Shown: positions 21,700 to 33,420, counted from the first letter of the stretch. The stretch: 64,000 nucleotides of DNA from Chelydra serpentina (GCA_037349315.1 JBAIAC010000020.1:1984001-2048000), one strand, 5' to 3'. Made by a program: numbers and translations. The notes: generated by a model not told the origin, from the letters alone.

Positions 21700-24078
21700 T
21701 GCTACAGAAACCAAAGCACTTCAGGGTGATGTGCTGGTAACCTCTCCCCGTATGATGCTGAACCATGACTGTTCCAGAAAAGAAGAAAAAGAAATGCTCG
21801 CTCCGCCGAACCTGCCAAGGCCCAGGAGTTCCTAACCACAAAAGACATTAAGAACTGGACCTTGTGGAAGAGACGTGTGGACTCTTTGCTTGAGAATGTG
21901 GTACTACTTGGTATTTGGGGTTTCTCCCGGAGGCTGCACCATGCGCTGTTGGACAAGTGCCCTGGGAATGTACTGCTCTCCCTAATTGGCTTTCAGATGA
22001 GGAATATCAAAAACGCTCTATTGGCACAACCATTACCCCTGCCATTACAACCACAATTATCACCCCTGTCACATACCCAGATATAGACAAAGCTATCTAT
22101 TCTGATGAAACCCAATGGCCAAGACCGTCACGTGTTAGTGATCTATTTAAGTATTGTCCGGAAAATTTATTTTTTAAGGTTCAGTACAGATCATATGAGT
22201 GAACCATACAATGGAAATCACGGGGTTTAGTAAAAATAGACATATTTAATATTTCTACAAGTGAGCCTCAGGAAGCAAAGCTTGAAACACATGGGTTACA
22301 AGAAAAGATTGATAAGTTTTGGATTGAGATGCTAGCCATTCCAGGGATTTGTAGTGTAGTAGGAGAAAGGGGTTCTTCTTGTTATTTAGTTACCCGATTA
22401 ATAAGTAATCAGACTCATACCCAGAGAGTTTGCTCTACCACTGGAAACTTTATTTGTATTGAAACAATCCCAGTAACTAACTATTTAACCTGTACCATAT
22501 TACAATATACCCCTTCCTATGCTATTAATGTTAATGTCTCTTGCAAGAATCTGAGAATATTGAAACAACAGATGTGGTATAATACTATCCCCAAGAGAGA
22601 TGTATCAGGACATCAAATGACAATAGTTAATGCCACATTGGGGACTGTGAAATTTACCCTGCCCCTATCCAGCTTTCAAATTACTTCCATATATCCAAAT
22701 TGCTCCAAGGGGGCTACTATTCAGCAAAGAGCATGGGTCTCCTCTAGGAAAAAAATAGATTTAACTGGACATTTATGGGATGGTGCAAATAGTGCAGCAG
22801 CAATTTGGAATATTCTTAAAGGCCAACAGCATGATGAGAAATTAAGACAATTGGAAAAAGCCACTGGTCTTATCACTGGAGCACAGCTGACCCAAGTACA
22901 GGCTGGAATGGGTGAATTGTATGTTATTTCTGCCCTTAGTTCGATGGAGCTGTTGAAAGAGATGGTATTAAAATTCACTGAGGCAGGAAAGGAATTTCAG
23001 TAGGATCTAGCATGTTAGGAGATTCAGGACTTCCTGAATGACCAGCTGATGGCCATTTGGAGTGATCTTGAACATCAGGCTTGGCCCACTGCCCTTACTA
23101 GTGCTTCAGGTGTATTATCTGATTTGTGGCCATGGAGACATACTTGGAGATTTTCAGGATGGATGTGTAAGTACTCGCAGTGCTCCTTCCAAGCATATGG
23201 GCCGGTTGGAGGGGTGTGGGCTCCCACATACCAAATCCTGCCAGGTCCATGGGGAGGATGCCTGTGGGACTGGATTATTCATCGTGACATTTGGGAAATT
23301 AGACCACCTGGTATGCCTAGCCGACTTATTGTTAGTGCTCCTGGAATAACACCCGATATTTGGATTGGGATAGGGAATCAGTGGACGTTTTGGCCTTTGG
23401 AACCCCCGCAGCTTCAGTGTATAAGGAAACTAGAGCAAGGGGAAGTTGTCACAGTTTTTGACAAAGTTTGTTGGGAAGGTATAGACAAGGAACTACCCTG
23501 ACAGGGCAGTTACTATTCCAAGCTAATGATAGCTGTGTGTATATGAAGGCCACCACTTTGCTAGACATGCATTTTAATCTCACCATAACCACGGGAAATC
23601 ACATTATTTATTGGCCAGCAGATAAGACCCTACAGTTAGACCTTTGGTATCACATATATTTTAATTTGGACCCAATTGATTCCAAAATTTGCGTTCACTT
23701 CTACCAGAGGTTCAAAAGATTTGTGATTTACAGGGTCAAATCCATGTGTAACAGAATATATATCAGATTGAAAAACATGCTTTTCATACAGCCTATAGAA
23801 TGTCTGCTTTGTGTACTAGGTATGATGTAATATGCTATGTAACTAAGGCAATGAATCAACTCCAGCATATTGTTACAATGGGGACACTAATGCTTATCTT
23901 GCTTTTGTTTATTATAGGGATATGTTATTGTTGTTGTAAGAAATGTAATAACAAAAATGCCTTTCATGTTCATACTAATCACGCATTGTTGCTATATCCA
24001 GCTAAGATGAATAGGGATAGTCCTGATCCTTTTGAGCTAGAAACAGAAATACAAGGCATGATGCAATTGGAAGTTTAA
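21700..24078 (+). pseudogene. env: ERV env (broken)
   Basis: Envelope glycoprotein gene remnant. The surface-unit region around 22330-22730 has several N-x-S/T sites and cysteines. A basic SSRKK motif near 22745 is a likely furin-type cleavage point, followed by a region rich in small and hydrophobic residues. Near the 3' end, about 23880-23935, there is a membrane anchor (LMLILLLFIIG) followed by a cysteine-rich CYCCCKKC stretch and a tail ending at 24076-24078. Stops or frameshifts separate the pieces near 22200, 23003, 23500 and 23830. Subfamily is not assigned. Confidence 0.8.
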
Positions 24079-24103
24079 GACTGTTGATTGTGCTGGGGAT
24101 AGC

Positions 24104-24118
24104 AGAAAAGGGGGGAAA
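24104..24118 (+). other. ERV polypurine tract
   Basis: AGAAAAGGGGGGAAA sits immediately before the 3' LTR, as needed for plus-strand priming. Confidence 0.9.
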
Positions 24119-24541
24119 TGTGGAAACAAAGGTTAAAGGATTTGACTATAGGCCCCGCAGTTATGTCAAGACAGATCACAGTCAAGCTAACTCTGAAGTC
24201 TCATACTGCGAGATTTAGGAAAGCAGACTCGGTGACTGATCTGGGTGGTAAAACAACACAGAGTTAGTGTGACCTAACCTTGGAGATAATGATGTTGTGA
24301 GAACAGAAGTGAGAAAATAATGGAATGGGCAAGACATAACATAAATAATTGCAGATGTTTTTAATTAATGCATTCCATGAAAGAGTATAAATATTTGTGG
24401 CTTATTGTTTGTACTTTGGAGAAACTGAGGCAGAGGTGCTCTCTGTCAGCTGTATTTCTTCCCTGTCAATTGCTTGAAATAAAGCTGTCTCTGATTTTGT
24501 TGCATTCCAACCTGAGAGTGAGGATTTATTTTTCTCCCACA
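24119..24541 (+). repeat. ERV 3' LTR
   Basis: 423 bp, TGTGGAAACA to TCTCCCACA, with an intact TATA box near 24392 and AATAAA near 24478. Compared with the 5' copy there are about 24 substitutions. It is followed by the duplicated GTGT and then by the continuation of the surrounding LTR. Confidence 0.95.
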
Positions 24542-24978
24542 GTGTGAAAGCCATCACAAATGTCCAGATGGTCAAGAAGAAGTGAGAGACTTGGAGAGAC
24601 AGCAGGAAGCAATCAGAAAACATCCGTTGTATATGATGCTAAACGAGTTAGCAGCATTGACAACCTCAGAGGTGAGGCAAACACCCCCCAAAGGCGAGAC
24701 AACAAATAAGTGATAACAGCGAAAAACCGCAAGATTAACAGCACATAAGGACTAACGATTACAGAATGACATTGCAAAATCCATAGAATAACGTGGGAAT
24801 TTACAAGTATAAAGCTGGGGTGTTTTGCCATAGAACTCTGGGTTCAGTTGTGCAAAGCCTCAGAGCATCGGATCATGACCGACAGAGCCCAGCTCTTCAC
24901 ACGTGCTCAATCTAACTGGCCATTAGATTGACTTGCACTATGACAGACTGGTAACTATAAGACCATCTGCAGGACCTC

Positions 24979-25002
24979 TGTGTGTGTGTGTGTGTGTGTG
25001 TG
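24979..25002 (+). repeat. (TG)12 microsatellite
   Basis: A pure TG run in the right part of the interrupted LTR. Confidence 0.95.
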
Positions 25003-25154
25003 ACTGAATGCATATGCTAACAGTTGTATTTTTAATGCTAACAGTGGCGTATTGCCTTTTCCCCTCAAAAAGATCATGTGTGCTTATAAGCATAACATAG
25101 TGAGGCCCCTGTCTTGGCTAGCCATTAGGCATGACCACAATAAACATGAGTAAT

Positions 25155-27730
25155 ATTAAATAATCTTTCCTAGTGGTTGGCTCGGTCACAACTGGGTCAA
25201 AGTTTGGGCCTGGGCAAGGCTAGTCCTGGAATCATGATCAAGGGACAGACAAGGGTCAAAACTGACATAAGAGTCTGCAGTCAAATGAGGATCAGGACCA
25301 CAGGTCAGGGCTCAGAGGGGTTCAGAAGATGGAGGCTAGCCGGGGATGGGTTGGATACGAGACTGGAGTAAGGTTAATTCAGGGCAACGGCTGGGCTCAG
25401 AAAAGTCTGTGGAAGGAGTAGGAGGAGGAGCAGGCAGAGGAGGAGGGGCAGGCGGAAGGGTTGGGAGTTGCCATAGTTTGTTGCACTGAGAGGCAGCAGG
25501 AGGGTCCCTGGCTGGGGAATGCTGTTGCTCAGACTCATCTGCAGTTCTGATGTCATTGTGGAAATAATTGAGCCTCGGGTCATCTGACCCCGTCTCTGCT
25601 TTGTGATAGGTTGTTGCCGCATGCCTGAGGGGTGACTCAGCACCAGCCCTGCTGAGTGCAGACTCAGGGCAACAGCTGAGTGAGCAGCGCTACTTTGGCT
25701 GAAAGTTTGCCTCACAGTCAGGCCTGCTAGATCAAGCTGGAGCAACCCAGGAACCTTGCTGGTGAATGGATGCTTATATGGATGCTGGACTTACAGATGA
25801 CCAGACTTCAATCAACTGGACCCGAGGGATGTGCGAGGTAGCCCTCCCATTTCCAAGAGTCCAGACAAAGCCCATGCTGGGTGGGCATCTGGTTTTCTCT
25901 TCTTTTTCTATAGGAAATCAGACCCAGTAACAACTGATCTACTGTAAACAACATTTGCCTCCTAAGGGCAGAAAGAAAGAAAGCTGATGAGAGAAGTATG
26001 GGGGATTCTGTCTGCGATTGATCAGCGCTTGGTAGGAAGGAGGTAAAGGGCGGTTGGGGCTGCTCCCCTTTTACACATCTGGGATTGGAAGGGAGAGAAG
26101 CATGAGTGACCCCAACAGACGCTTCCTTCTGGAACATTATGGTGGCTCCCAGCAGATTCCTACAATTGGGAATATGAAGAGTTCACTCGAAGAAGAATGA
26201 CTGTCAAAGCCATGTCATTGGTATTTAGTAATCCAAATCCATTTGTCATTATATGAATATGTTTTCGCAGCAACAGAAACAATTTTAAGATAAAATTTCC
26301 AATCGGTTCCCAAATAAATTCAAAATATATTATACCAATCTGTTTTTTTAAGGTGCAAATTCTAAACACAATACTCACCTTTATAACTGATGAATGGCTT
26401 GATGGTGAAGATGATGTAATTCGGGCCAAGTAGTATCAGAATTAGCATCTGGATCGAATCTGTGGTGGAAGAATCAACCAAGCATTATTAGAAACTAAAA
26501 TTATTATACTGACTTATAGAAATATATTTCTATTTCAGATACAAAAAAATTGCTCAAGCAGCTCAAATTAGATTTTTTTCTGTGATTTTGTTTGATGCAA
26601 GATAAAAAAACAACATGGAACTCTTGTTCTTTTTTGGTGGGAAAAAGGAAATAATTCCCTGTGAACACATTAGATTTTATCCCTGATTTACACAAGACTG
26701 AAAACTAAAACATCACTTTATGGTGCACCACAACCATTTTGTTAAAAAAAATCATCGGTCTAAGGTCTTAATCTTGCAAACACTTATGCATGTGCTTAAC
26801 TTCAATTGCTTCGAGAGGGAGTACTCGTGGTAATTTAAAACAAAAAAATGTTCACGGAAACAGGATCTTCAGAATGACAGACACCCAAGGCAGTAGGTGT
26901 CCTCAAAGGCCGACTAACTTGATACCAACTGGGGGAGGAGGAGAAGGAAAAGTACGTTTCTTGTGCTGACTGGTTGCTCATTTCAATCCCCTCCTGTGCC
27001 ATCCCTTATGTCCTCTGCCCCTCAGATTCACTGCCCCTCTGTCCAAGTTTATTCTCTTCTACTCCCCTGCCTTGTCTCTCTCCATCCCCTCCTTTTAACA
27101 TCCCCCATCCCCTTACTTTTAGTTAATCCCCTCCGAAAATGAAAGAAAGAAAAAGAAAACATATTGTAGCACTAACATGCCATTTGCTGCCATCTCACTG
27201 TCGTTTGTAATAGCCCTTCCCCTACTATGTGTCTGTCTGGACTAGTTAGATTGTCAGTTCTTTGGGGCTGGTACTGTCTGCTACTCTGTGTTTGTGAAGT
27301 GCCAAGCACAGTGAGGCCCATGCTTGGCTGGCCATTAGGCATGACCACAATAAACATGAGTAATATAATAAATGAGAATGTCATCTCTGGTCTCCCTGGT
27401 GTTTGCTAATGGATTTGCTGGGGTCTCCGATGATGTATTTAATGAGCTTCTAAACCCTTTCACTAAGATTTCCTTTCTCCCAAAGTTTAACTAGTCATTG
27501 ATCTTAAACAGGAGCTAAAAGTAAAAGAAAAACGTTTTAAACATTAAAAATAAGCATTTCCTTTCAACAACTCAGGGTTTGCTTTCTTAGTTTTTCTCAT
27601 GTAGTTATTTCACCAGTTCTCCATACACCACTGAATGTCCTGCCTTGGATAGAAGAGGGTTTAAAATGTAAAAAATAAGCAGAAGAAGGGAAAAGAAGAA
27701 ATCAAATTACTTTCTGCATCTAAAAGACAA
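25155..27730 (-). repeat. Segmental array unit C (left-truncated)
   Basis: It begins abruptly at the 'aataatctttcctagtggttgg' landmark, fused to the end of unit B, so the left third is missing. Then follow the GGAGGAGGAGCAG block near 25415, GCTTATATGG near 25772 (one change from a CArG box), the membrane-helix exon at 26379-26459, and late landmarks to about 27700. The part 25375-25770 is almost identical to 36005-36400 of unit F, far closer than other units are to each other. Confidence 0.75.
26379..26459 (-). CDS. Predicted membrane-helix exon, copy C
   Basis: The acceptor is TTCCACCACAG. The donor is the inner site, AAAG|GTGAGT, which is close to consensus; the outer donor is lost (GTTTAG). 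The 81-nt exon is open and encodes SIQMLILILLGPNYI followed by a polar end. The inner and outer donors keep the same phase, so the choice changes length by four codons only. Confidence 0.4.
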
Positions 27731-29015
27731 CAAGCCCAGAGTTAGTATAAATATTAAGAAATAACGGGTGTATTTAGAGATACAATTAGAAAGGCCAAGG
27801 CACAAAAGGCCAAGGCACAAAACAAGACGAATCTATTTAGAGACATGAAGGGTAACAAGAAAACAATGTATAAATAAATGAGAAGCAAGAAGAATGTGAA
27901 GGATAGGATAGGCCTCTTACTCAATTAAGGGGGACAAACAATAATGGAAAATGTGGAAATGGCAGTGGTGTAGAATAACATTTTTGTTTCAATTTCCACC
28001 AAAAAGGTCAGTAGCGATTGGGCATCTAGCATATTGAATGCCAGTAAAGGTGAGGTAGATTCAGAGGCTAAAATCGGGAAGGAACAAGTTAAAAATTACT
28101 TAGACAAGTTAGATGTCAACATGTCACCAGGGCCTGATGAAATACATCCTAGAATACTTAAGGCACAGATTTAGGAGGTATCTGATTAGGGATTATTTTA
28201 CAGCTCATTAGGGATTATCTTTCAAAAGTCATGGAAGGCGGGAGAGATTCCAGAAGACTGGAAAAGTGCAAATATAGTGGCCATCTATAAAAAGGGAAAT
28301 AAGGAAATCCTGGGGAATTACAGACCAGTCAGCTTAACTTCAGCACCCGGAAAGATAATGGAGCAAATAATTAAGGAATTAATTTTCAAACACCTTGAAG
28401 ATAATAAGGTGATAAGTAACAATCAGCACGGGTTTGTCAAGAACAAATTGTGTCAAACCAACCTAGTAGCTTTCTTTGACAGGGTAATGAGACTTCTGGA
28501 TAGGGGGGAAGCAGTAGACGTGGTATATCTTGATGTTAGTAAGGCTTTTCACACTGTCTCGTGTGACCTTCTTACAAACAAACTAGGAAAATACAACCTA
28601 GATGGAACTACAATAAGGTGGGCACATAACTGATTGGAAAACCATTCCCAGAGACCAGTTATCAGTGATTCACAGTCATGCTGGCTGGAAGGGCATATGA
28701 AGTGGGGTCCCTCAGGGATCAGTTCTGGATTCTGTCCTGATCAATATCTTCATTATTGATTTAGATAATGGTATACAGTACACTTATAAAGTGTGTGGAT
28801 GATACCAAGCTGGAAGGGTTCCAAGTGCATTGGAGGATAGGCTTAACATTCAAAATTATCTGGACAAACTGGAGAAATGGTCTGAAAAAAGTATGATGAA
28901 ATTCAATAAGAACAAATGCAAAGTTATCCACTTAGGAAGGAACACTTAGTTGCACACATACAAAATGGGAAATGACTGCGTGGAAAGGAGTACTGCAGAC
29001 AGAAATCTGGGGGTC
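27731..29015 (+). pseudogene. CR1 LINE fragment between units C and D
   Basis: A paralogue of the CR1 at 10356-11368, better preserved. It has the pre-RT region, then an open stretch of 118 codons at 28277-28633 with NYRPVSL, QHGFV and VYLDVSKAFHTVS-type RT motifs, and further RT and thumb sequence to 'gaaatctgggggtcata'. It then ends at an oppositely oriented CR1. Stops near 28634 and later frameshifts make it non-functional. Confidence 0.85.
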
Positions 29016-30084
29016 ATAAGATAAGAAAATAAGATTGGACATACTGGGTCAGACCAAAGGTCCATCTAGCCCAGTATCCTGTCCTCTGACAGTGTTGAAT
29101 GGCAGGTACACCAGAGGAAATGAACAGAACAGGTAATCATCAAGTGATCCATCCTCTGTCACGTATTACCAGATTCTGGCAAACAGAGGCTAGAGACAAC
29201 ATCCCTGCCTCTCCTGGCTAATAGCCGTTGATGGACCTATCCTCCATGAACTTATCTAATTCTTTTTTTAACCCTGTTATACGTCTTGACCTTCACAACA
29301 TCCTCTGACAAGGAGTTCCAGAGGTTGACTGTGCAATGTGTGAAAAAATACTTCCTTTTGTTTCTTTTAAACCTGCTGCCTATTAATTTCATTTGGTGAC
29401 CCCCTACTTCTTGTGTTACGAGAAGGCATAAATAACACTTCCCTATTTACTTTCTCCACACCAGTCATATCCCCCCTTAGCTGTCGCTTTTCCAAGCTGA
29501 AAAGTCCCAGTCTTCTTAATCTCGCCTTATAAGGCAGCCATTCCAAAACCGTAATAATTTTTGTTATCCTTTTCTGAATCATTTCCAATATATCTTTTTA
29601 GAGATGGGGAGACCACATCTGCATACAGTATTCAAGATGTGAGCATACCAGGGATTTATAGAGAGGCAATATGATATTTTCTGTCCTATTATCTATCCTT
29701 TTCTTAATGATTCCCAGCATTTTGTTAGCTTGTTTGACTGCCACTGCACATTGAGTGGATGTTTTCAGACAACTATCCACAATGACTCCAAGATCCCTTT
29801 CTTGAGTAGTAACAGCTAATTTAGATCCCATCATTTTATATAAGCGACAAAGGGTCCTGTGGCACCTTATAGACTAACAGAGGTACATTTTATATGTATA
29901 GTTGGGATTATGTTTTCCAATTTGCATACTTTGCATTTATCAACACTGAATTTCATCTGCCATTTTGTTGCCCATTGACCCAATTTTGTGAAATCCTTTT
30001 GTAGCTCTTCGCAGTCTGCTTGGGACTTAACTATCTAGAGTAGTTTTGTATCATCTTCAAATTTTGCCACCTTCTCCCCTTGCC
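29016..30084 (-). pseudogene. CR1 LINE fragment, minus strand
   Basis: It starts (in plus coordinates) with the CR1 3' end 'ctgggtcagaccaaaggtcc'. Reading minus, it runs back through the ORF2 C-terminal region ([25 protein letters not shown], near 29530) to LKTSTQCAVAV near 29750 and the 'fddtkll' motif at 30040. It is the same subfamily as 47005-49145. A 44-bp insert interrupts it at 29842-29885. Confidence 0.85.
29842..29885 (+). mobile_element. Tiny retroposon end (44 bp) with target duplication
   Basis: 'gacaaagggtcctgtggcac' and following bases interrupt the CR1, flanked by perfect CATTTTATAT at 29832-29841 and 29886-29895. The same sequence recurs near 59860, and part of it (caccttagagactaaca) recurs in the hairpin element at 30260. 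It is a severely truncated copy of a dispersed retroposon. Confidence 0.75.
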
Positions 30085-30259
30085 TGAGTACAACACCTGT
30101 CGTCCGCTTCAAATTCTCCCACTGTGACATTTTTAAAATATGAGGTTCTGTGTTTCTGCTTTCATTCCAGAATGGAGGTTTCTGATTTTGAAATGGAAAA
30201 TTCAGGTTTAGCTGTGAGGGGAGAGAATGAAAAATGAGAAATAAGACAGGTATGTCAGG

Positions 30260-30422
30260 TTTAAGTGTAGTAGCCGTGTTAGTCTGTGTCAGCAAAATGA
30301 AAATAAGAAAGAAAAACTTGTAGCACCTTAGAGACTAACAAATTTATTTCAGCATAAGCTTTCGTGGGTTAGTTGCGTCTGATGAAGTGGGTACTAACCC
30401 ACGAAAGCTTATGCTGAAATAA
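30260..30422. mobile_element. Hairpin retroposon with 14-bp target duplication
   Basis: 163 bp flanked by perfect ACAGGTATGTCAGG at 30246-30259 and 30423-30436. The right half is a near-perfect inverted repeat: 29-nt arms 30343-30371 and 30395-30423 around a 23-nt loop, with AAGCTTTCGTGGGTTA in the arm. The left half has 'gtagtagccgtgttagtctg'. The long duplication points to LINE-type integration, not to a cut-and-paste element. Confidence 0.75.
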
Positions 30423-31333
30423 ACAGGTATGTCAGGCACTGTCTTCAATAATCTTGACTAGTTGTTGGACCGTGAGCCACAGCAAGGCGTAAGGTTGGAT
30501 GTGGGACAAGGGTTTTCCCGGAATCATGATCCAGAGACAGGCCAGGGTGAAAACCAAGAAGAGTCCGCAGCCAAATGAAGATCAGGACCAGATCCAAGGG
30601 GTCAGGGTTTAGGGCGATCAGAATGCGGATGACAGGCTGGAGTGGGTCAGTGATGAGACTGGAGTAAGGCTAGTACAGGGCAACGGCAGGCCTCAGGCAA
30701 GTATGTGGAAGGAGCAGGAGGAGGAACAGGCAGAGGAGGAGGGGCAGGCGGAAGGGTTGGGAGTTGCTATAGTTTGTTGCACTGAGAGGCAGCAGGAGGG
30801 TCCCTGGCTGGGGAATGCTGTTGCTCAGACTCATCTGCAGCTCTGCTGCCATTGTGGAAATAATTGAGCCTCGGGTCATCTGACCCCGTCTCCGCTTTGT
30901 GATAGGTTGCTGCCACATGCCTGAGGGGTGACTTAGCACCAGCCCTGCTGAGTGCAGACTCAGGGCAACAGCTAAGTGAGCAGCACTACTTTGTCTGAGA
31001 GTTTGTCTCACATTCAGGCCTGCTAGATCAAGCTGGAGCAACCTGGGGAGCTTGCTGGTGAGTGGATTCTTATATGAATGCTGGACTTACAGATGACCAG
31101 ACTTCAATTGACTGGACCTGAGGGGTGTGCGAGATAGCCCTCCCACTTTCAGGGGTTCAGACAAAGCCCATGCTGGGTGGGCATCTGGTTTTCTCTTCTT
31201 TTTCTATAGGAAATCAGACTCAGTAACAACTAATCTACTGGAAATCACATTTGCCTCCGAAGGGCAGAAAAAAAAAAGCTGATGAGAGAAGTATGGAGGA
31301 TTCTGTCTGTCATTGATCGGAGCTTGCTGAACT

Positions 31334-31371
31334 TTACATCATAGGAAGGAGATGAAGGAGGGCTGGGGCTG
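31334..31371 (-). CDS. Possible terminal coding exon, copy D (weak)
   Basis: The acceptor TCCCATCCCAG is followed by 38 nt, giving a 12-residue tail (AAPALLHLLPMM) before TAA in the phase left by the upstream exon. The stop position matches that in units A and F. No independent evidence of splicing is available. Confidence 0.2.
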
Positions 31372-31641
31372 CTGGGATGGGATGGAAGAGAAACGTGAGT
31401 GACCCCAACAGACACTGCCTTCCAGAACATTACAGTAGCTCCTGGCAGATTCCTGCAATTGGAAATATGAAGAGTCCACTCGAAGAATGACTGTCAAAGC
31501 CATGTTGGTATTTGGTAATCATTATAGGAATGTGTGATTTCAGCAACAGAATCAATTTTAATATAAAATTTCCACTCGGTTTTCAAATATATTGAAAATA
31601 CTTTACATAAATCAATAGTTTTTTAAGGAGCAAATACTTAC

Positions 31642-31734
31642 CACAATGTTCATATTTATAACTGATGAACAGGTTGATAGTGGAGATTATGAAAGTCAGG
31701 CCAACTAGTATCAGAATTAGTATCTGCATCCAAT
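31642..31734 (-). CDS. Predicted membrane-helix exon, copy D
   Basis: The acceptor is TTCTACCATAG. The outer donor GTAAGTAT is close to consensus, and the inner donor is lost (ATGAAC). The 93-nt exon is open and encodes WMQILILILVGLTFI and a polar end with YEHCG. It is very similar to copy F. Confidence 0.4.
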
Positions 31735-33420
31735 CTATGGTAGAAGAATCATCCAAGAATTATTACAAACTACAGTTATTGTACTGAACTGATAGAAATA
31801 TATTTTCATTTCGGATACAAAAATTGCTCACGCAGCTCACAGATTTATTTCTGTGATTTTCTTTGATGCAAAATAAAAATAAAAAAACAACATGGAGAAT
31901 CTCTTGTTCTTTTTTTTTGGAAAAAAAGGAAACAATTCACATTAAAAACCTTTGATTTAGTCCCCAATTCACACCAGACAGGAAGCTGTAATATCACTTT
32001 ATGAAGCAACACACACACACAAAAAACCTGAAAACCTATTTCTTCGGTCTAAGGTCTCAATCCTGCAAACACTTATGCATGTGCTTAAAATCAATTGTTT
32101 CCAATGGGCGTACTCGTGGTAATAACATTAAGCCTATGTTCACAGGACCAGGAGCTTCAATATATCAGCTGATATTTTCACAGTAGCCTAAAGGTGTATG
32201 TTGACTAGCTTAAAAAGGGTTCCTTAAAATAGGCTAGCTAACGTACTAACATGTTTTGCCACTACAGAACTTAGGCATCTCTCTCTAGACTTAGGTGCCT
32301 AAATCCTGCTATCAGGACTATAATCCACTAAATTCCTGTTTGGCTGCTGCCAAACCCTGTAGGTGCCTAAATTCACCCAATACCCACATCAATGTAGTAA
32401 AAGTTCCCCAATTGCTTATGTTTCTGCCTCTGGATGTGTGCACAGCTGCCTGACGTGACATTCCCAGGCAACGTCCTCCTTCCTAAACCCCAGAGCGATC
32501 CTTGGACAAGGCATTGCTCTGCCTAATGTGCTGTGGGGCCCAAGGCAGTTGGTGTGCTCAAAGGCACACCTAACTCCACACCAAATGGGGGAGGAGGCGG
32601 GGAAAGAGAGCGTGTCTGGTGATGACTGGCTGCTCATTCCAACCTCCTCCTGTCCCCCCCCTCACATCCACATCCTCACTGCCCCTCTACCCACCTTTAT
32701 CCTCTACTACTCCACCAGCTTGTCTCCCTCAATCCCCTCCTTTTAACATCCCCCATCCCTTTACTTTTAGCTAATCCCCTCCTGAAAAGAAAGAAAGAAA
32801 AGGAAAAGAAATTGTGGCAGTAACATGCCATTTGCTGCCATCTCACTGTTAGTTGCAATAACCCTTCCCACACCATATATTTGTCTGGACTAGTTAGATT
32901 GTCAGTTCTTTGGGGCTGGGACTGTCTGCTACTCTGTTTGTGCAGTGCCAATCTCAGTGAGGCCCTGTTCTTGGCTGGCTGTTAGGCATGACCACAATAA
33001 ACCTAAGTAATATTAAACATAATAAATGCTAATGTCATTTCTGGTCTCCCTGGTGTTTGCTAATGGATTTGCTGGGGTCTCAGAGGATACATTGAATGAG
33101 TTTCTAAACCCTTTCACTAAGGTTTCCTTTCTCCCCAAATTCACCTAGTCATTGAAGTTAAATAGGGGTTTAAAAAAATGTTTTGAACATTCAAAATAAA
33201 AAGTCCCTGTTCCTTTCAAGAACTTAGTGTTTGTTTTCTTATCTTTTGTGATGTAGTTATTTCACCAGTTCTGCATGCAACACAGAGTGTCCTGACTTGG
33301 CTGGAAGGTATTTTAATGTACAAGTATTAGGAGAAGAAGGGAAAAGAAGAAAACAAGCTGTTTCAAACCTACTTTCGCCATCATGAAAAAGCTGAAAAGT
33401 AAACAAGCCTAGCTTTCTCC

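Larger units (their letters stand above)
15134..24541 (+). mobile_element. Gamma-like endogenous retrovirus (defective provirus)
   Basis: A complete but dead provirus: LTR, primer site, gag, pro-pol, env, polypurine tract, LTR. It is flanked by a perfect 4-bp duplication, GTGT at 15130-15133 and 24542-24545. The single zinc knuckle, the His-type primer site and the 4-bp duplication fit class I (gamma/epsilon-like) viruses. The LTRs differ at roughly 24 of about 420 aligned positions by eye, plus two indels, so insertion is old but well after the host LTR. Every gene has frameshifts or stops, and pol carries two insertions. Confidence 0.95.
14514..25096 (+). mobile_element. Interrupted LTR of about 1 kb (host of SINE and ERV)
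   Basis: LTR-like sequence begins TGTAGTAGTAGG right after unit-B 'gaacacagt' and ends around 25096 before 'atagtgaggccc'. The flanks ACAGT/ATAGT are a possible 5-bp duplication with one change. Its own sequence is only 14514-14605, 14786-15129 and 24546-25096. A TATA-like TATAAAGC lies near 24821. The family assignment is inferred; the insertion itself is clear because unit sequence is continuous when the block is removed. Confidence 0.6.
11369..25160 (-). repeat. Segmental array unit B (with nested insertions)
   Basis: This unit keeps the most complete set of landmarks: 'ggtttggaacag'-type start near 11450, 'aggcctggaccctgtggtg' near 11598, TC-rich tract near 11940-12090, CArG-like CCTTATATGG at 12845-12854, a possible terminal exon, the membrane-helix exon at 13458-13550 and the 'gttctttggacagggact' block near 14455. 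At 14514 an LTR interrupts it, itself carrying a SINE and a provirus. Host sequence resumes at 25097 with 'gtgaggccc...accacaataaacatgag' and then fuses at 25155-25160 to unit C at a 'taaataat' microhomology. Confidence 0.75.
30085..33420 (-). repeat. Segmental array unit D
   Basis: It starts within the 'caaattctcccact' landmark (about 30110), so the left end is missing. It then runs in order: GGAGGAGGAACAGG block near 30717, possible terminal exon near 31334-31371, membrane-helix exon 31642-31734, 'ctcaatcctgcaaacactt' near 32055, 'ggctgctgccaaaccctgt' near 32342, and 'gttctttggggctgggact' near 32905. It joins unit E near 33420 without a CR1, which is the empty-site state relative to the A/B junction. 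Confidence 0.75.
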
